A DNA stretch of 64,000 nucleotides from Glycocaulis sp050485565 (lineage in GTDB: Bacteria > Pseudomonadota > Alphaproteobacteria > Caulobacterales > Maricaulaceae), in the NCBI RefSeq assembly GCF_050485565.1, contig NZ_JBJHBQ010000007.1:130513-194512 (forward strand), written 5' to 3'. Below are positions 43,455 to 52,794 of this stretch, one piece after another (the first letter of the stretch is position 1; the number at the start of each line of letters is the position of its first letter). The notes under the pieces were generated by a model that made no database searches, was not told the DNA's origin, and saw nothing but the letters and a program-made list of their open reading frames with translations. A program made the translations under genes and the position numbers.

Positions 43455-44768
43455 TCAAAAGCTCTCGGCAAACCACCGCCAGATCGCTGACGGGCCGCGC
43501 TGCGAGGCGGGCCGGGCCACACGCCGCGCCGATGCCGCCGTGATGAAGCGTGGCGGGCCGGAGAGTATCTCGGCCGGTGCGCGGGCATGGCGGGCAAGCG
43601 CCCCGGTACTGGCAGCAAAGCTGGGGCCGGCCAGCGCATCGCCGAGCCCGGCAATCGTGGCCGGACGGCCCAGACGCGTCTGGCGGCGCAGGACACGTCC
43701 CGCCAGCTCGACCACGCCGGGAAGCTGGCTCGCCCCGCCCGTCAGCACCAGAATGCGCCCGGAAGCTTCGCTCAGGCCCGCCGCGTCCAGCCGGTCGCGG
43801 ATCAGCTCGAAAATCTCTTCCAGCCGGGGGCGGATGATCGCGTTGAGCATGGCGCGCGGATACTGGTTCATGCCCGCATCAGGGTCAGTAGCCACCGGCG
43901 GGGCCTCGATCATCGCCCGGTCATCGTCCGGGCTGTCGAGCGCCGAACCGTAAAGCGCCTTGATGCGTTCAGCGGCGTGGACAGGCGTGGAAAGGCCGCG
44001 CGCAATGTCACGTGTGACATGACTGCCGCCCACCGGGATCATGTCGACATGCACCGGCACGCCATCGGCGAACACGGCAAGGCTTGTCGTGTCTGCGCCC
44101 ATATCGATGACAGTCGCGCCCAGCAGCGCCTCATCACCGGCCAGTACCGACAGCGCGGCAGCATAGGGCGAGGCAATGACCTCGCTCACTTCGAGGCGGC
44201 ACTGGGCCACCGCATTCATCAGATTGCGCAGCGGATCGGCATTGGCCGAGATCACATGCAGATCAACCGCCAGGCTACGCCCGGCCATGCCGCGCGGATC
44301 CTTCACGCCGCGATTATCATCCACCCGCCAGGATACCGGCATGGCGTGGAGCATCGCCCGGCCCGGCCGCGCGCATTGCTGCAGCCCCGCTGCCAGCACG
44401 CGATTACGATCGCGCTCGCTCACCTCACGTCCCGATACGGGTGCCTCGACCGACACGCGCTCCGAGGCCGGACTGCCAGCTGTGGTGACAAGGCTGACTT
44501 CACTGACGGCGTGGCGCGCCATGCGCTCGGCATTGTCCACCACCGCGCGGATCACGCTGGCCGCCGCATCGATATCGACCACACCGCCCGCGCGCATCCC
44601 GGCGCTGGACTGATGGCCCACACCGATGACGCGCGGACGCGGGCCGGTCAGCGTGGCTTCCATCTTCACGATGAAGCAGACCGTCTTGGCAGCACCCACT
44701 TCCAGCGCGGCATAGACGCCCGGCTTGCCGCCCGCCGCGTCGGCACTCTTGCGCGAAAACAGCCCCAT
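43455..44768 (-). CDS. ftsA: cell division protein FtsA
   Basis: A 437-residue actin-like ATPase that tethers FtsZ to the membrane. Phosphate and nucleotide motifs include YAALEVGAAKT at the start, TVIDMGADTTSLAVF in the middle and ILVLTGGASQLPGVVELAGRVL towards the end. The C-terminal part (ASQRGPSAIWRWFAESF) has the expected amphipathic targeting helix. The gene is 5 bp after ftsQ. Lengths and order are normal. Confidence 0.96.
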   Translation of the reverse strand: MGLFSRKSADAAGGKPGVYAALEVGAAKTVCFIVKMEATLTGPRPRVIGVGHQSSAGMRAGGVVDIDAAASVIRAVVDNAERMARHAVSEVSLVTTAGSPASERVSVEAPVSGREVSERDRNRVLAAGLQQCARPGRAMLHAMPVSWRVDDNRGVKDPRGMAGRSLAVDLHVISANADPLRNLMNAVAQCRLEVSEVIASPYAAALSVLAGDEALLGATVIDMGADTTSLAVFADGVPVHVDMIPVGGSHVTRDIARGLSTPVHAAERIKALYGSALDSPDDDRAMIEAPPVATDPDAGMNQYPRAMLNAIIRPRLEEIFELIRDRLDAAGLSEASGRILVLTGGASQLPGVVELAGRVLRRQTRLGRPATIAGLGDALAGPSFAASTGALARHARAPAEILSGPPRFITAASARRVARPASQRGPSAIWRWFAESF

Positions 44769-44773
44769 TCGCG

Positions 44774-45721
44774 TCAGGCCCCCCGCTCACGCGTGGCACT
44801 ACCGCTCACCCGCTCCGGCCAGGCCCGCACAACCATTTCGCCTTCACCGCGCAGATCAAAGGACTGGGCGTCCAGATCCAGCACGCACTGGTCAGCATGC
44901 AGGGCCGCGATCAGCGCGACCGCGCTGGCAAGACCGGTTTCGGGAAGAAGAATGTCACTGCCCGACTGCAGGCGCAGATTCCAGCGCCGCTCACCGACCC
45001 GCACCGCATGGGTAACCAGCGCGGAAAGCTCAGGCTGGCGGGCCAGCGCCGTGATGATCTCCTCGGCCGCCTCGTTCGCGCCGGCACCCACCAGGCGGGG
45101 AAGGCCGGCATGATCGGCGGGGTTCTCGCCGGCCAGTACGATGCCGCGGCGGTCGACCACGTAGTGCACGCCATCATTCTGCCAGAGCGCATAGGGCGCA
45201 CGCTCGGTGATGATGACGCTGATCCGGTCCGGCCAGAGGCGCACGACCTGCGCGCGTTCCACCCGGCTCATCGCCTCGATGGCGGCGCGCGCTTCTTCCG
45301 GGTCTATCTCGATCAGCCCCCTGCCCGGACGCGCGCCGATGACCTGTGCAATCTCGGTGGGCGTAATGTCGCGCGCACCCGCCACATCAACCGCGCGCAC
45401 CACATAGCCCGACCGGGTGAGATGATCAGCAAAGGCCGTGCGCACCCCGTCACCAGCCGGACCAAGCCCGCCCGTCATCGCAAGACCCAGCACCGCCAGC
45501 GCGCTCAGGCCCGCCAATGCGAAAAAGCCCAGACGCAGCGCATTGACGGTGCGGTAGCGCGCGGTGCGCAGCTGGGCGCTGGCCCAGTTGGCCATGGGGC
45601 GCTGGGGGATGGAGGCCGGTGGCTTGCGGGTGCGGGAGCGGGTTGCGCCGGGGCTTCCGGCACGGGTGGGGGCAGTTCGATTGCGCCTCACCTCTGGCAA
45701 CTGGCGTCCTCCGCTATCCAT
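44774..45721 (-). CDS. ftsQ: cell division protein FtsQ
   Basis: A 315-residue bitopic protein: a basic, Pro/Arg-rich cytoplasmic tail, one membrane segment (LGFFALAGLSALAVLGLAMTG), a POTRA domain (YVVRAVDVAGARDITPTEI) and the FtsQ/DivIB beta domain. It links early and late division proteins in the periplasm. The ATG at 45721 lies inside ddl (34-bp overlap) and has no clear ribosome-binding site. A GTG at 45691 overlaps the ddl stop by four bases (GTGA) and is an equally good start that removes ten residues. Confidence 0.93.
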   Translation of the reverse strand: MDSGGRQLPEVRRNRTAPTRAGSPGATRSRTRKPPASIPQRPMANWASAQLRTARYRTVNALRLGFFALAGLSALAVLGLAMTGGLGPAGDGVRTAFADHLTRSGYVVRAVDVAGARDITPTEIAQVIGARPGRGLIEIDPEEARAAIEAMSRVERAQVVRLWPDRISVIITERAPYALWQNDGVHYVVDRRGIVLAGENPADHAGLPRLVGAGANEAAEEIITALARQPELSALVTHAVRVGERRWNLRLQSGSDILLPETGLASAVALIAALHADQCVLDLDAQSFDLRGEGEMVVRAWPERVSGSATRERGA

Positions 45722-46605
45722 GCGACAAGGTCGGGAAATCCGATACCGCAATGCGCAGCCTGTTCGGGCGCAAGCGATGTGGGAGTCATGCCCGGCTGGG
45801 TATTAATTTCGAGTAACCAAAGCTTGCCATCCCCGCTCTCATCCCAGCGGAAATCAGATCGCGTGAGTCCCTTGCAGCCCAGCTCGCGATGCGCGGTGAC
45901 TGCCGCTTCCATCGCCTTGTCAAAGACATCGCCCGGAATGTCGGCTGGCAGCTGATGGGTCGAGCCGCCATCTGCGTATTTCGCCTCATAATCATAAAAA
46001 GCCGTTTTCGGCACGATCTCGGTGACGGTCAGCGCGCGGTCGCCCATCACGGCGACGGTCAGCTCGCGGCCCGGAATGAATTTTTCGATGAGTATCTCAT
46101 CACCATAGGGCCAGCTATCGGCGGCGAGTTCCGCAGGCGGGCGGTTCGCCCCCTCGCGCACGATCAGTACGCCAACTGACGAACCCTGATCATTGGGCTT
46201 GGCCACATAGGGCGCAGGCATGAGGTGCTCGCGCGCGGCGTCAAACCGGCTGGCGATCAGCCCGTCAGGGCAGTTCAGGCCCGCAAGGCGCAAGACCGCC
46301 TTGGTCTTCTGCTTGTCCATCGCCAGAGCCGAGGCCAGCACGCCGGAATGAGTGTAGGGGATGCGCAGATATTCCAGCACGCCCTGTATCCGCCCGTCTT
46401 CGCCCCACAGCCCATGGAGCGCGTTGAACACCAGATCGGGTTTGAGCGCCTTCAGATCGTCGATCCAGCGATCATTCGCCGGATCGATCTCCGTCACCTC
46501 ATAACCCTTGGCGCGCAGCCCGTTGGCGCACTCAGCACCCGAAACCAGCGAGACCTCGCGTTCGGGGCTGTGGCCCCCCAGCAGAAGAGCGATGCGCTTG
46601 CTCAT
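45688..46605 (-). CDS. ddl: D-alanine--D-alanine ligase
   Basis: A 305-residue ATP-grasp ligase that makes the D-Ala-D-Ala dipeptide for UDP-MurNAc-pentapeptide. HSPEREVSLVSGAECANGL is the N-terminal signature, and KFIPGRELTVAVMGDRAL and LLEINTQPGMTPTSLAP are the ATP/Mg-binding blocks. Full length for the DdlB type. The ATG overlaps the murB stop by four bases. Confidence 0.97.
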   Translation of the reverse strand: MSKRIALLLGGHSPEREVSLVSGAECANGLRAKGYEVTEIDPANDRWIDDLKALKPDLVFNALHGLWGEDGRIQGVLEYLRIPYTHSGVLASALAMDKQKTKAVLRLAGLNCPDGLIASRFDAAREHLMPAPYVAKPNDQGSSVGVLIVREGANRPPAELAADSWPYGDEILIEKFIPGRELTVAVMGDRALTVTEIVPKTAFYDYEAKYADGGSTHQLPADIPGDVFDKAMEAAVTAHRELGCKGLTRSDFRWDESGDGKLWLLEINTQPGMTPTSLAPEQAAHCGIGFPDLVAWIAEDASCQR

Positions 46606-47537
46606 GGCTTTTCTCCTGCGGGCAGGCCGATCCGCTTGACCTCCCAGTGCATGTCCACGCCTTCATGCTCGGCGATCTCGGCGCGTATGTCCTCTACCAG
46701 GCCCTCAAGGTCCGCCGCGCTGGCGCTGCCATCATTGATCAGGAAATTGGCGTGCATCTCGCTAAAACGCGCGCCGCCCTTGCGCCGCCCGCGGCCACCG
46801 ACCGCGTCCACCAGCTGCCAGGCAGACCGGCCCTTGCTCTGGGTCTGATCGGGGTTCTTGAAGGTGGAGCCGGAGGTTTTTTCGCGGATGGGCTGGGTGG
46901 CCGCGCGCTTCTCGCTGATTGCGTCCATGCGCTCCAGAATGGCGGCCGGTTCATCGGCGCGGCCTTCAAACACCGCCTCAGTGAAAATCCAGTCTTCGGG
47001 CGCAGAGCAGTGCCTGTAGGCATGGCCCAGCTCAACCGGTTTTACGATCAGGCGGCGGCCCCGCCGGTCCAGCGCAATCGCCTCGACCAGCACGTCCTTT
47101 GTCTCCGACCCATAGCAGCCCGCATTCATGCGGATCGCGCCGCCGATTGTGCCCGGCACGCCGACATAAAACTCCAGCCCCGCAATGCCCGCCTTGGCCG
47201 CGGCCTTGGCGGCCATCTTGTCGAGCAATGCCGTACCGATGCGGATGCGATTGCCCTCAAAGACTTCCGTGCGCGCAAAGGCTGGCGTCAGGCGAACCAC
47301 CACGCCCGGCACCCCGCCATCCCTTACAAGCGTGTTGGAGCCTGCGCCCAGCACATGGACGGGAATGTCTTCGGGCGTCTCGGCGAGAAAGCGCGCGAGA
47401 TCAGCCTCATCTGCTGGCAAATAGAGCACCTGCGCAGGCCCGCCGACGCGCAGCCAGGTAATGTCAGACAGCGGCGCGTTCTCTATGTACTGCCCGCGCA
47501 CGTCTGGCAGTTGCGGGAGGAGGGAGGGGAAGGTCAT
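46602..47537 (-). CDS. murB: UDP-N-acetylenolpyruvoylglucosamine reductase
   Basis: A 311-residue FAD enzyme that reduces enolpyruvyl-UDP-GlcNAc to UDP-MurNAc. FAD motifs GAGSNTLVRDGGVPGVVVRL and GVPGTIGGAIRMNAGCYGSE are clear, and the late SGSTFKNPDQTQSKGRSAW holds the catalytic serine. It belongs to the short, alphaproteobacterial MurB type. The ATG at 47537 has GAGGGTGG upstream; the in-frame extension passes through the repeat element and is not coding. The 157-bp gap from murC, filled by that repeat, is the largest break inside the peptidoglycan part of the cluster. Confidence 0.96.
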   Translation of the reverse strand: MTFPSLLPQLPDVRGQYIENAPLSDITWLRVGGPAQVLYLPADEADLARFLAETPEDIPVHVLGAGSNTLVRDGGVPGVVVRLTPAFARTEVFEGNRIRIGTALLDKMAAKAAAKAGIAGLEFYVGVPGTIGGAIRMNAGCYGSETKDVLVEAIALDRRGRRLIVKPVELGHAYRHCSAPEDWIFTEAVFEGRADEPAAILERMDAISEKRAATQPIREKTSGSTFKNPDQTQSKGRSAWQLVDAVGGRGRRKGGARFSEMHANFLINDGSASAADLEGLVEDIRAEIAEHEGVDMHWEVKRIGLPAGEKP

Positions 47538-47554
47538 ATGCCGCCACCCTCTTT

Positions 47555-47664
47555 CTCCCCCCGCCTGCGGGGGGAGTGGCCTGAAAGGCCGAGGGGGGGA
47601 TTTTGAAAAGAAAAGTTTCCCCCCTCCGTCAGCTGCGCTGACACCTCCCCCGTAAACGGGGGAG
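47555..47664. repeat. compound hairpin repeat, copy 2 (110 bp), between murC and murB
   Basis: Same plan as 35633-35737: hairpin CTCCCCCCG-CCTG-CGGGGGGAG, then the identical TGGCCTGAAAGGCC, a central AGGGGGG/CCCCCCT stem, a hairpin GTCAGC-TGC-GCTGAC, and a closing hairpin CCTCCCCCG-TAAA-CGGGGGAGG. The fourth hairpin has a different sequence from copy 1 but the same position and shape. It is the only copy here between codirectional genes. Confidence 0.8.
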
Positions 47665-47694
47665 GAAAAGAAGCGGCAGCTTTGAAGTTTATAA

Positions 47695-49104
47695 TCACAA
47701 CACCTTCTCCAGACGCCCCGGAAGCTCCGCCGCCCAGGCGGTAATGTCGCCAGCGCCGAGGCAGACGACCAGATCGCCCGCCTCCGCGCGCGGCGCGATG
47801 TCATCGGCAAGGCTGCCGCGTGAGGTGGCCGCCGCGTCGCGATGGCCATGCGCTATGAGGCCAGCAATGAGCGAGTCCTGATCGGCGCCCTCAATCGGGC
47901 TTTCACCGGCGGAATACACCTCCGTCACCAGCACGCTGTCAGCGTCATTGAAGCAGGTGCAGAACTCCTCGAAGAGATCGTTGAGCCGGGTATAGCGGTG
48001 CGGCTGGACGACAGCGATCACCTTGCCATCCCCTGCCCGCTGGCGCGCCGCTTTCAGCACGGCAGCGATCTCCACCGGGTGGTGACCGTAATCATCTACC
48101 ACGGTGACGCCCTTGGCCGTGCCGGTGATGGTGAAGCGGCGCTTCACGCCCGCAAATCCGGACAATGCCTTGCGCGCTGCCTCGTCGGTGCAGCCCAGCG
48201 CCTGCGCCACGGCAATCGCGCCGGTCGTGTTCTGCACATTGTGCTCGCCCATCATGGGCAGGGAGAGGTCTTTCCAGACCACGCGCTCCTCGCCCGGCGG
48301 CTGGAAGGCGATGTCAAACACCGCCCCTTCCGGACTGGTGCGCAGATTCACACAGCGCACATCGGCCTGCGGGTTGAAGCCATAGGTGATGATGCGCCGG
48401 TCCTCGATGCGCGCGGCCAGCGCCTGCACTTCGGGGTGATCGGTACACAGCGCAGCAAAACCATAAAAGGGCAGGTTCTCGACGAACTGGGCGAAAGCAT
48501 CACGCAGCGCATCGAAATCGCCGTAATGCTCCATGTGTTCGGGATCGATATTGGTGATGAGCGCAACGGTGCCGCGCAGCTTGAGGAAAGAGCCGTCGCT
48601 CTCATCGGCCTCCACCACCATCCACTCGCCTTCACCCATTTTGGCGTTCGAGCCATAGGCGGAAATGATGCCGCCATTGATGACGGTCGGGTCAAACCCT
48701 GCCGCATCCATCAGCGCAGCGATCAGCGAGGTCGTGGTGGTCTTTCCGTGCGTGCCGCCCACAGCCACCGCGTACTTCAGGCGCATCAGCTCGGCGAGCA
48801 TTTCGGCCCGGCGCACTACCGGAATGCGTTTGGCCCGCGCAGCCACCAGTTCGGGATTGTCGCGCTTGACGGCAGAGGAGACGACCAGTGCGCCCGCGCC
48901 CTCCACATTCTCGGCCCGGTGTCCGATATGCACGACCGCGCCCTTCTTGCGCAGGCGCTCCACATTGGCACTGTCCTTGATGTCCGAGCCGGAGACCCGG
49001 TAGCCCAGATTGAGCATCACCTCGGCAATACCGCTCATGCCGATCCCGCCAATACCAACGAAATGCACCGGGCCGGTAGCGGCAGGCAGGTCAATCGGAG
49101 CCAT
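47695..49104 (-). CDS. murC: UDP-N-acetylmuramate--L-alanine ligase
   Basis: A 469-residue Mur ligase. The UDP-binding FVGIGGIGMSGIAEVM starts the protein; the ATP loop is GGTHGKTTTTSLIA; EADESDGSF and DDYGHHPVEI are further family blocks. It adds L-Ala to UDP-MurNAc. The ATG at 49104 (AAGGACAG upstream) is chosen over an in-frame extension that runs into murG. A 25-bp gap follows murG. Confidence 0.97.
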   Translation of the reverse strand: MAPIDLPAATGPVHFVGIGGIGMSGIAEVMLNLGYRVSGSDIKDSANVERLRKKGAVVHIGHRAENVEGAGALVVSSAVKRDNPELVAARAKRIPVVRRAEMLAELMRLKYAVAVGGTHGKTTTTSLIAALMDAAGFDPTVINGGIISAYGSNAKMGEGEWMVVEADESDGSFLKLRGTVALITNIDPEHMEHYGDFDALRDAFAQFVENLPFYGFAALCTDHPEVQALAARIEDRRIITYGFNPQADVRCVNLRTSPEGAVFDIAFQPPGEERVVWKDLSLPMMGEHNVQNTTGAIAVAQALGCTDEAARKALSGFAGVKRRFTITGTAKGVTVVDDYGHHPVEIAAVLKAARQRAGDGKVIAVVQPHRYTRLNDLFEEFCTCFNDADSVLVTEVYSAGESPIEGADQDSLIAGLIAHGHRDAAATSRGSLADDIAPRAEAGDLVVCLGAGDITAWAAELPGRLEKVL

Positions 49105-49129
49105 GAATACTGTCCTTGAAAAGTCTGTG

Positions 49130-50227
49130 TCAGGTGCGCGCGTTCGCCGCCTCCTGCAGGAGCGATGCCAGACGCAAATGCGCATCCGGCTTGCCTGCCT
49201 GCAGGGCGGCCTCGGCCATACTTGCCAGAGCTTCGCCATCGCCAAGCAGGGTTTCAAGCCGCGCCCGCAGCGCGCCTGCAGCGATCTCGTCCTCGGTGAT
49301 GATCTGCGCACCGCCAGCCTGCGCCAGGCTCATCGCGTTGGCGCGCTGGTGATCGTCTGCGGCGATCTCCAGCGGCACCAGCAAGGACGGACGGCCCAGC
49401 GCCGCAATCTCCGACACGCTGGACGCGCCAGAGCGCGAGATTACCAGATGCGCCGCTGCGTAAAGCGGCCCCATATCCTCAAAGAAGGGCTCGCAATGGG
49501 CCTGCACGCCCGCCTCGGCATAGATGCGGCGCGAAGCCTCAATCTGCTCGGCGCGGGTCTGCTGCGTCACTTCAAGGCGCGCGCGCAAACCTTCTGGCAG
49601 GCCCGCAATCGTTTCAGGTACGCCGACGGACAGTATGCGCGCGCCCAGCGATCCGCCAATGACCAGCAGCCGGACCGGCCCATCGCCTTGCGGCGCAGCA
49701 TAGGGCGTGCGCCCGCCCGCAAGAATGGCGCTGCGTACCGGATTGCCGGTGACCACATGGCGGGATTTGCGGGGCAGGCGGTCCAGCCGGTCAAACCCGG
49801 ACGCGACCGCGAACGCATTGCCGGCAAACACCCGGTTTACCCGGCCCAGCACGGCATTCTGCTCATGGATGACGAAGGGTATGCGTTTAAGCCGGGCATG
49901 GGCCAAAGCGGGAAAGGCGGGATAGCCGCCAAATCCGGCAATCAGGTCAGGCTTGAACCCGGCAATGATGCGCCCCGTGCTGGCAAAGCCTCTTGCCAGT
50001 TTCAGCGTATTGCCTGCCGCCAGTCCCGGATTCTTCACAAACGGCGTTGCCGCCTCGATCTGGTCCACGCCTTCGCAGGGAAAACCCGTGGCGTGGCGCA
50101 TGCCGCGCTGATCGGTGACAAGGCGTATCTGCCATCCGGCATCACGCAGGGTCTCGGCCACGGCGCGCGCTGGGAAGATGTGTCCGCCAGTCCCTCCAGC
50201 GGCGATGAGAAGCCGGGGGGCGCTCAT
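49130..50227 (-). CDS. murG: UDP-GlcNAc:undecaprenyl-PP-MurNAc-pentapeptide GlcNAc transferase
   Basis: A 365-residue GT-B glycosyltransferase that makes lipid II at the inner face of the membrane. GGTGGHIFPA at the N-terminus, GFGGYPAFPAL, HEQNAVLGRVNR, and the donor-binding VISRSGASSVSEIAALGRPSLLVPL are diagnostic. The start overlaps the ftsW stop by four bases. Length is normal. Confidence 0.97.
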   Translation of the reverse strand: MSAPRLLIAAGGTGGHIFPARAVAETLRDAGWQIRLVTDQRGMRHATGFPCEGVDQIEAATPFVKNPGLAAGNTLKLARGFASTGRIIAGFKPDLIAGFGGYPAFPALAHARLKRIPFVIHEQNAVLGRVNRVFAGNAFAVASGFDRLDRLPRKSRHVVTGNPVRSAILAGGRTPYAAPQGDGPVRLLVIGGSLGARILSVGVPETIAGLPEGLRARLEVTQQTRAEQIEASRRIYAEAGVQAHCEPFFEDMGPLYAAAHLVISRSGASSVSEIAALGRPSLLVPLEIAADDHQRANAMSLAQAGGAQIITEDEIAAGALRARLETLLGDGEALASMAEAALQAGKPDAHLRLASLLQEAANART

Positions 50228-51372
50228 GCCGGCACCAGCCGCGTGCTGCTGCGCTCTGGCAGATAGGCCCCCGGCGTGCGCTTGGTCAGCGCCAGCAACA
50301 GACCGGCCGCAAACGCCAGAGACAGCATGGACGAGCCGCCATAGGACACGAAGGGCAGGGTCATGCCCTTGGCCGGCGCCAGTTCCAGATTGACCAGAAT
50401 ATTGATGAGCGCCTGCCCGCCAAACATCAGCGCAAGACCGGCTACGGCCAGCTGGGCGAAATTGTCCGACAGGCGCATGGAGCGCGACCAGGCCCGTGCA
50501 AACAATATGGCGAACAGGCCAATAATGGCGAGCGAGGCCGCCAGGCCAAATTCCTCGGCGGCGACCGAAAACACGAAATCGGTGTGGGCTTCGGGCAGAT
50601 GGCGCTTTATCTCGCCCTCACCCGGCCCGACGCCGGTAAAGCCCCCGCGCGTGATCGCGCCGACGGCCATATCAGTCTGGGTCGGGCCGCTGCTCGAAGC
50701 GGGCGCGAGGAAGGCGGCCACCCGGTCACGCACATGGCCGAGGAAGAAATAGGCCCCCGCCGCGCCGCCAATCGCCACACTGCCCAGAAGCATCGTATGC
50801 AGGATGGACAGCCCCGCCGCCCACAGCATGGCGGCAAATATGCCCGTCAGCAGGATGGACTGGCCAAAATCGGGCTGGGCTATGAGGAAGCATATGGCCA
50901 GCACATAAATGCCCGCCGCCACGAGGCGTCCGGGTACGGGCGCGCCCTTGCTCTCCTCGGAGAACAGCCAGGCGGTTATCACGATGAAGGCGGGCTTGAA
51001 GAACTCCGAAGGCTGCAGCGAGAAACTGCCAAAGCGCAGCCAGCGCGTGGCGCCGTTCACCTCATGGCCCACAAGGGCTACGATAATGAGCGCCAGAAAG
51101 CTGCCCACCAGCGCCAGCCCGGCCAGACGGCGCGCGCCGCGCGGGCTAAGTGCGGCTATCCCCAGCATCAGCACCACCGAAAGCACGGCAAAAAAGATGT
51201 GCCGGTAGAGATAGTAGAAGGGCTCACCGGGGCTGATGCGCTCCGCCGCGCTCGGGCTTGCCGCCATGGACAGCGTCACGCCAACCACGATCAACCCGGT
51301 GACGGTGAACAGCAAGGTGCGGTCCAGACCGAACCACAGGCGCGCCAGTCCGCTGCGGCTTGCCGTGTTCAT
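50224..51372 (-). CDS. ftsW: lipid II polymerase / division protein FtsW
   Basis: A 382-residue SEDS protein with ten membrane segments. LQPSEFFKPAFIV, AQPDFGQSILLTGIFAAML, the GVGPGEGEIKRHLPEAHTDFVFSVAAEEFG block and the final PFVSYGGSSMLS are the SEDS signatures; the Asp of the catalytic loop is in AQPDFGQ or nearby. It polymerises septal glycan together with FtsI. It overlaps murD by four bases on one side and murG on the other. Confidence 0.97.
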   Translation of the reverse strand: MNTASRSGLARLWFGLDRTLLFTVTGLIVVGVTLSMAASPSAAERISPGEPFYYLYRHIFFAVLSVVLMLGIAALSPRGARRLAGLALVGSFLALIIVALVGHEVNGATRWLRFGSFSLQPSEFFKPAFIVITAWLFSEESKGAPVPGRLVAAGIYVLAICFLIAQPDFGQSILLTGIFAAMLWAAGLSILHTMLLGSVAIGGAAGAYFFLGHVRDRVAAFLAPASSSGPTQTDMAVGAITRGGFTGVGPGEGEIKRHLPEAHTDFVFSVAAEEFGLAASLAIIGLFAILFARAWSRSMRLSDNFAQLAVAGLALMFGGQALINILVNLELAPAKGMTLPFVSYGGSSMLSLAFAAGLLLALTKRTPGAYLPERSSTRLVPA

Positions 51373-52784
51373 GCCGCATCTCCCTTGGTTGCCCGCTCCA
51401 GAAGATCTTTCACCAGAGCGCGGAATGTGTCGCCGCGATGCTCATAGCTCTTGAACTGGTCAAACGAGGCGCAGGCCGGAGACAGCAGCACAACAGGCCG
51501 GCGATATCCGCTTTCAGCCGCGTCCATGGCCGCGTTCTGCAGGGCACGCTCCAGCGTGCCGGACATGTCATGGGGTACGGCCCCGCCCAGCTGCTTGCGA
51601 AGGAGGGCCGCATCCTGCCCGATCAGATAGGCTTTGCGGACGCGCCGGAAGTAGGGATGCAGGCTTTCAATCCCGCCGGACTTGGCCTGCCCGCCTGCGA
51701 TCCAGAATATGTCGTGATAGCAGCCCAGCGCCTGCGCCGCCGCCTCGGCGTTGGTGGCCTTGGAATCGTTGATGAAGAGAAGCGAGCCCGCCTCGCCCAC
51801 GCGCTCCTGCCGGTGGGGCAGACCGGGAAAGCTGGCAATGCCCGCCACCGCATCGGAAATGCTGACCCCAAGCGCCCGCACGGCGGCATAAGCTGCGGCG
51901 GCATTCTGGGCATTGTGCGAACCGGGAAGCGCCTGTGCGCGGTGCAACTCCATGACCGTGCGCGCACCGCCGCCGCTGGCCGTCTCGTCATAAAGCTTGC
52001 CGGCCAGCGCATAGACGCCGAACGATACCAGCCTCTGGCTGGACACCGGAATGACATTGAGACCGGCGCGCGATTTCAGGCGCGTACACACGCTGCGGCT
52101 GGGTTCATCATCCACGCCGACAATCGCCGTATCGCCGTCGCGCTGATTGGCGAAAATGCGCTCCTTGGCCAGACGGTAGCCATCAATATCACCGTGCCGG
52201 TCGATATGGTCCGGCGTGAGGTTCAAAAACACCGCGACCCGGCAGCGCAGGCTTTCGATCAGGTCAAGCTGGTAGGAAGACAGCTCAAGCACGTAGATCG
52301 CGCCCGGACGCGGCGGTTCGAGGCCCAGCACCGCATCCCCGATATTACCGCCCACGCGCACATCGCGCCCTGCGCTTTTCAGGATATGGCCGATCAGCGC
52401 CGTGGTGGTGGATTTGCCGTTCGTGCCGGTAACACCGATGACTGTGACACCGGGCGTATCGGCAATGGCCTGCGCGAACAACTCCACATCCCCGATCACC
52501 GGCGCACCAACCGCGCGGGCCAGCGAGACCATGCGGTGAGGCGCCGGATGGGTCAGCGGTATACCAGGAGACAGCACCAGAACGGCCATATCCCCCCAGT
52601 CACGCCGGTTGAGATCATCCAGCTCCAGCCCGGCCTTGATGGCGTTCTCGCGTGCGGCTTCGCTGTCGTCCCAGGCGGACACCTCCGCCCCGCCTGCCAG
52701 CAGGGCCCGCGCAGCATTGATCCCGGTGCGGCCAAGGCCGAACACCGCCACGCGGCGTCCCTTGTAGGCGGTAACGGGGATCAT
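51369..52784 (-). CDS. murD: UDP-N-acetylmuramoylalanine--D-glutamate ligase
   Basis: A 471-residue Mur ligase adding D-Glu. The Rossmann start VFGLGRTGINAARALL, the ATP loop GVTGTNGKSTTTALIGHIL, LELSSYQLD, NLTPDHIDRHGD and NDSKATNAEAAAQAL are all typical of MurD. Length is in the usual range. The ATG is 10 bp after the mraY stop. Confidence 0.97.
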   Translation of the reverse strand: MIPVTAYKGRRVAVFGLGRTGINAARALLAGGAEVSAWDDSEAARENAIKAGLELDDLNRRDWGDMAVLVLSPGIPLTHPAPHRMVSLARAVGAPVIGDVELFAQAIADTPGVTVIGVTGTNGKSTTTALIGHILKSAGRDVRVGGNIGDAVLGLEPPRPGAIYVLELSSYQLDLIESLRCRVAVFLNLTPDHIDRHGDIDGYRLAKERIFANQRDGDTAIVGVDDEPSRSVCTRLKSRAGLNVIPVSSQRLVSFGVYALAGKLYDETASGGGARTVMELHRAQALPGSHNAQNAAAAYAAVRALGVSISDAVAGIASFPGLPHRQERVGEAGSLLFINDSKATNAEAAAQALGCYHDIFWIAGGQAKSGGIESLHPYFRRVRKAYLIGQDAALLRKQLGGAVPHDMSGTLERALQNAAMDAAESGYRRPVVLLSPACASFDQFKSYEHRGDTFRALVKDLLERATKGDAA

Positions 52785-52794
52785 GGGGGAAGAA

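Noticed and set aside
43587..45113. A 508-codon forward open frame antisense to ftsA and ftsQ
   Set aside because: Same GC-driven effect; no motif, no ribosome-binding site, and both genes on the other strand are certain.
47538..47849. N-terminal extension of murB
   Set aside because: The extra codons translate the hairpin repeat and part of murC; the family start is at 47537.
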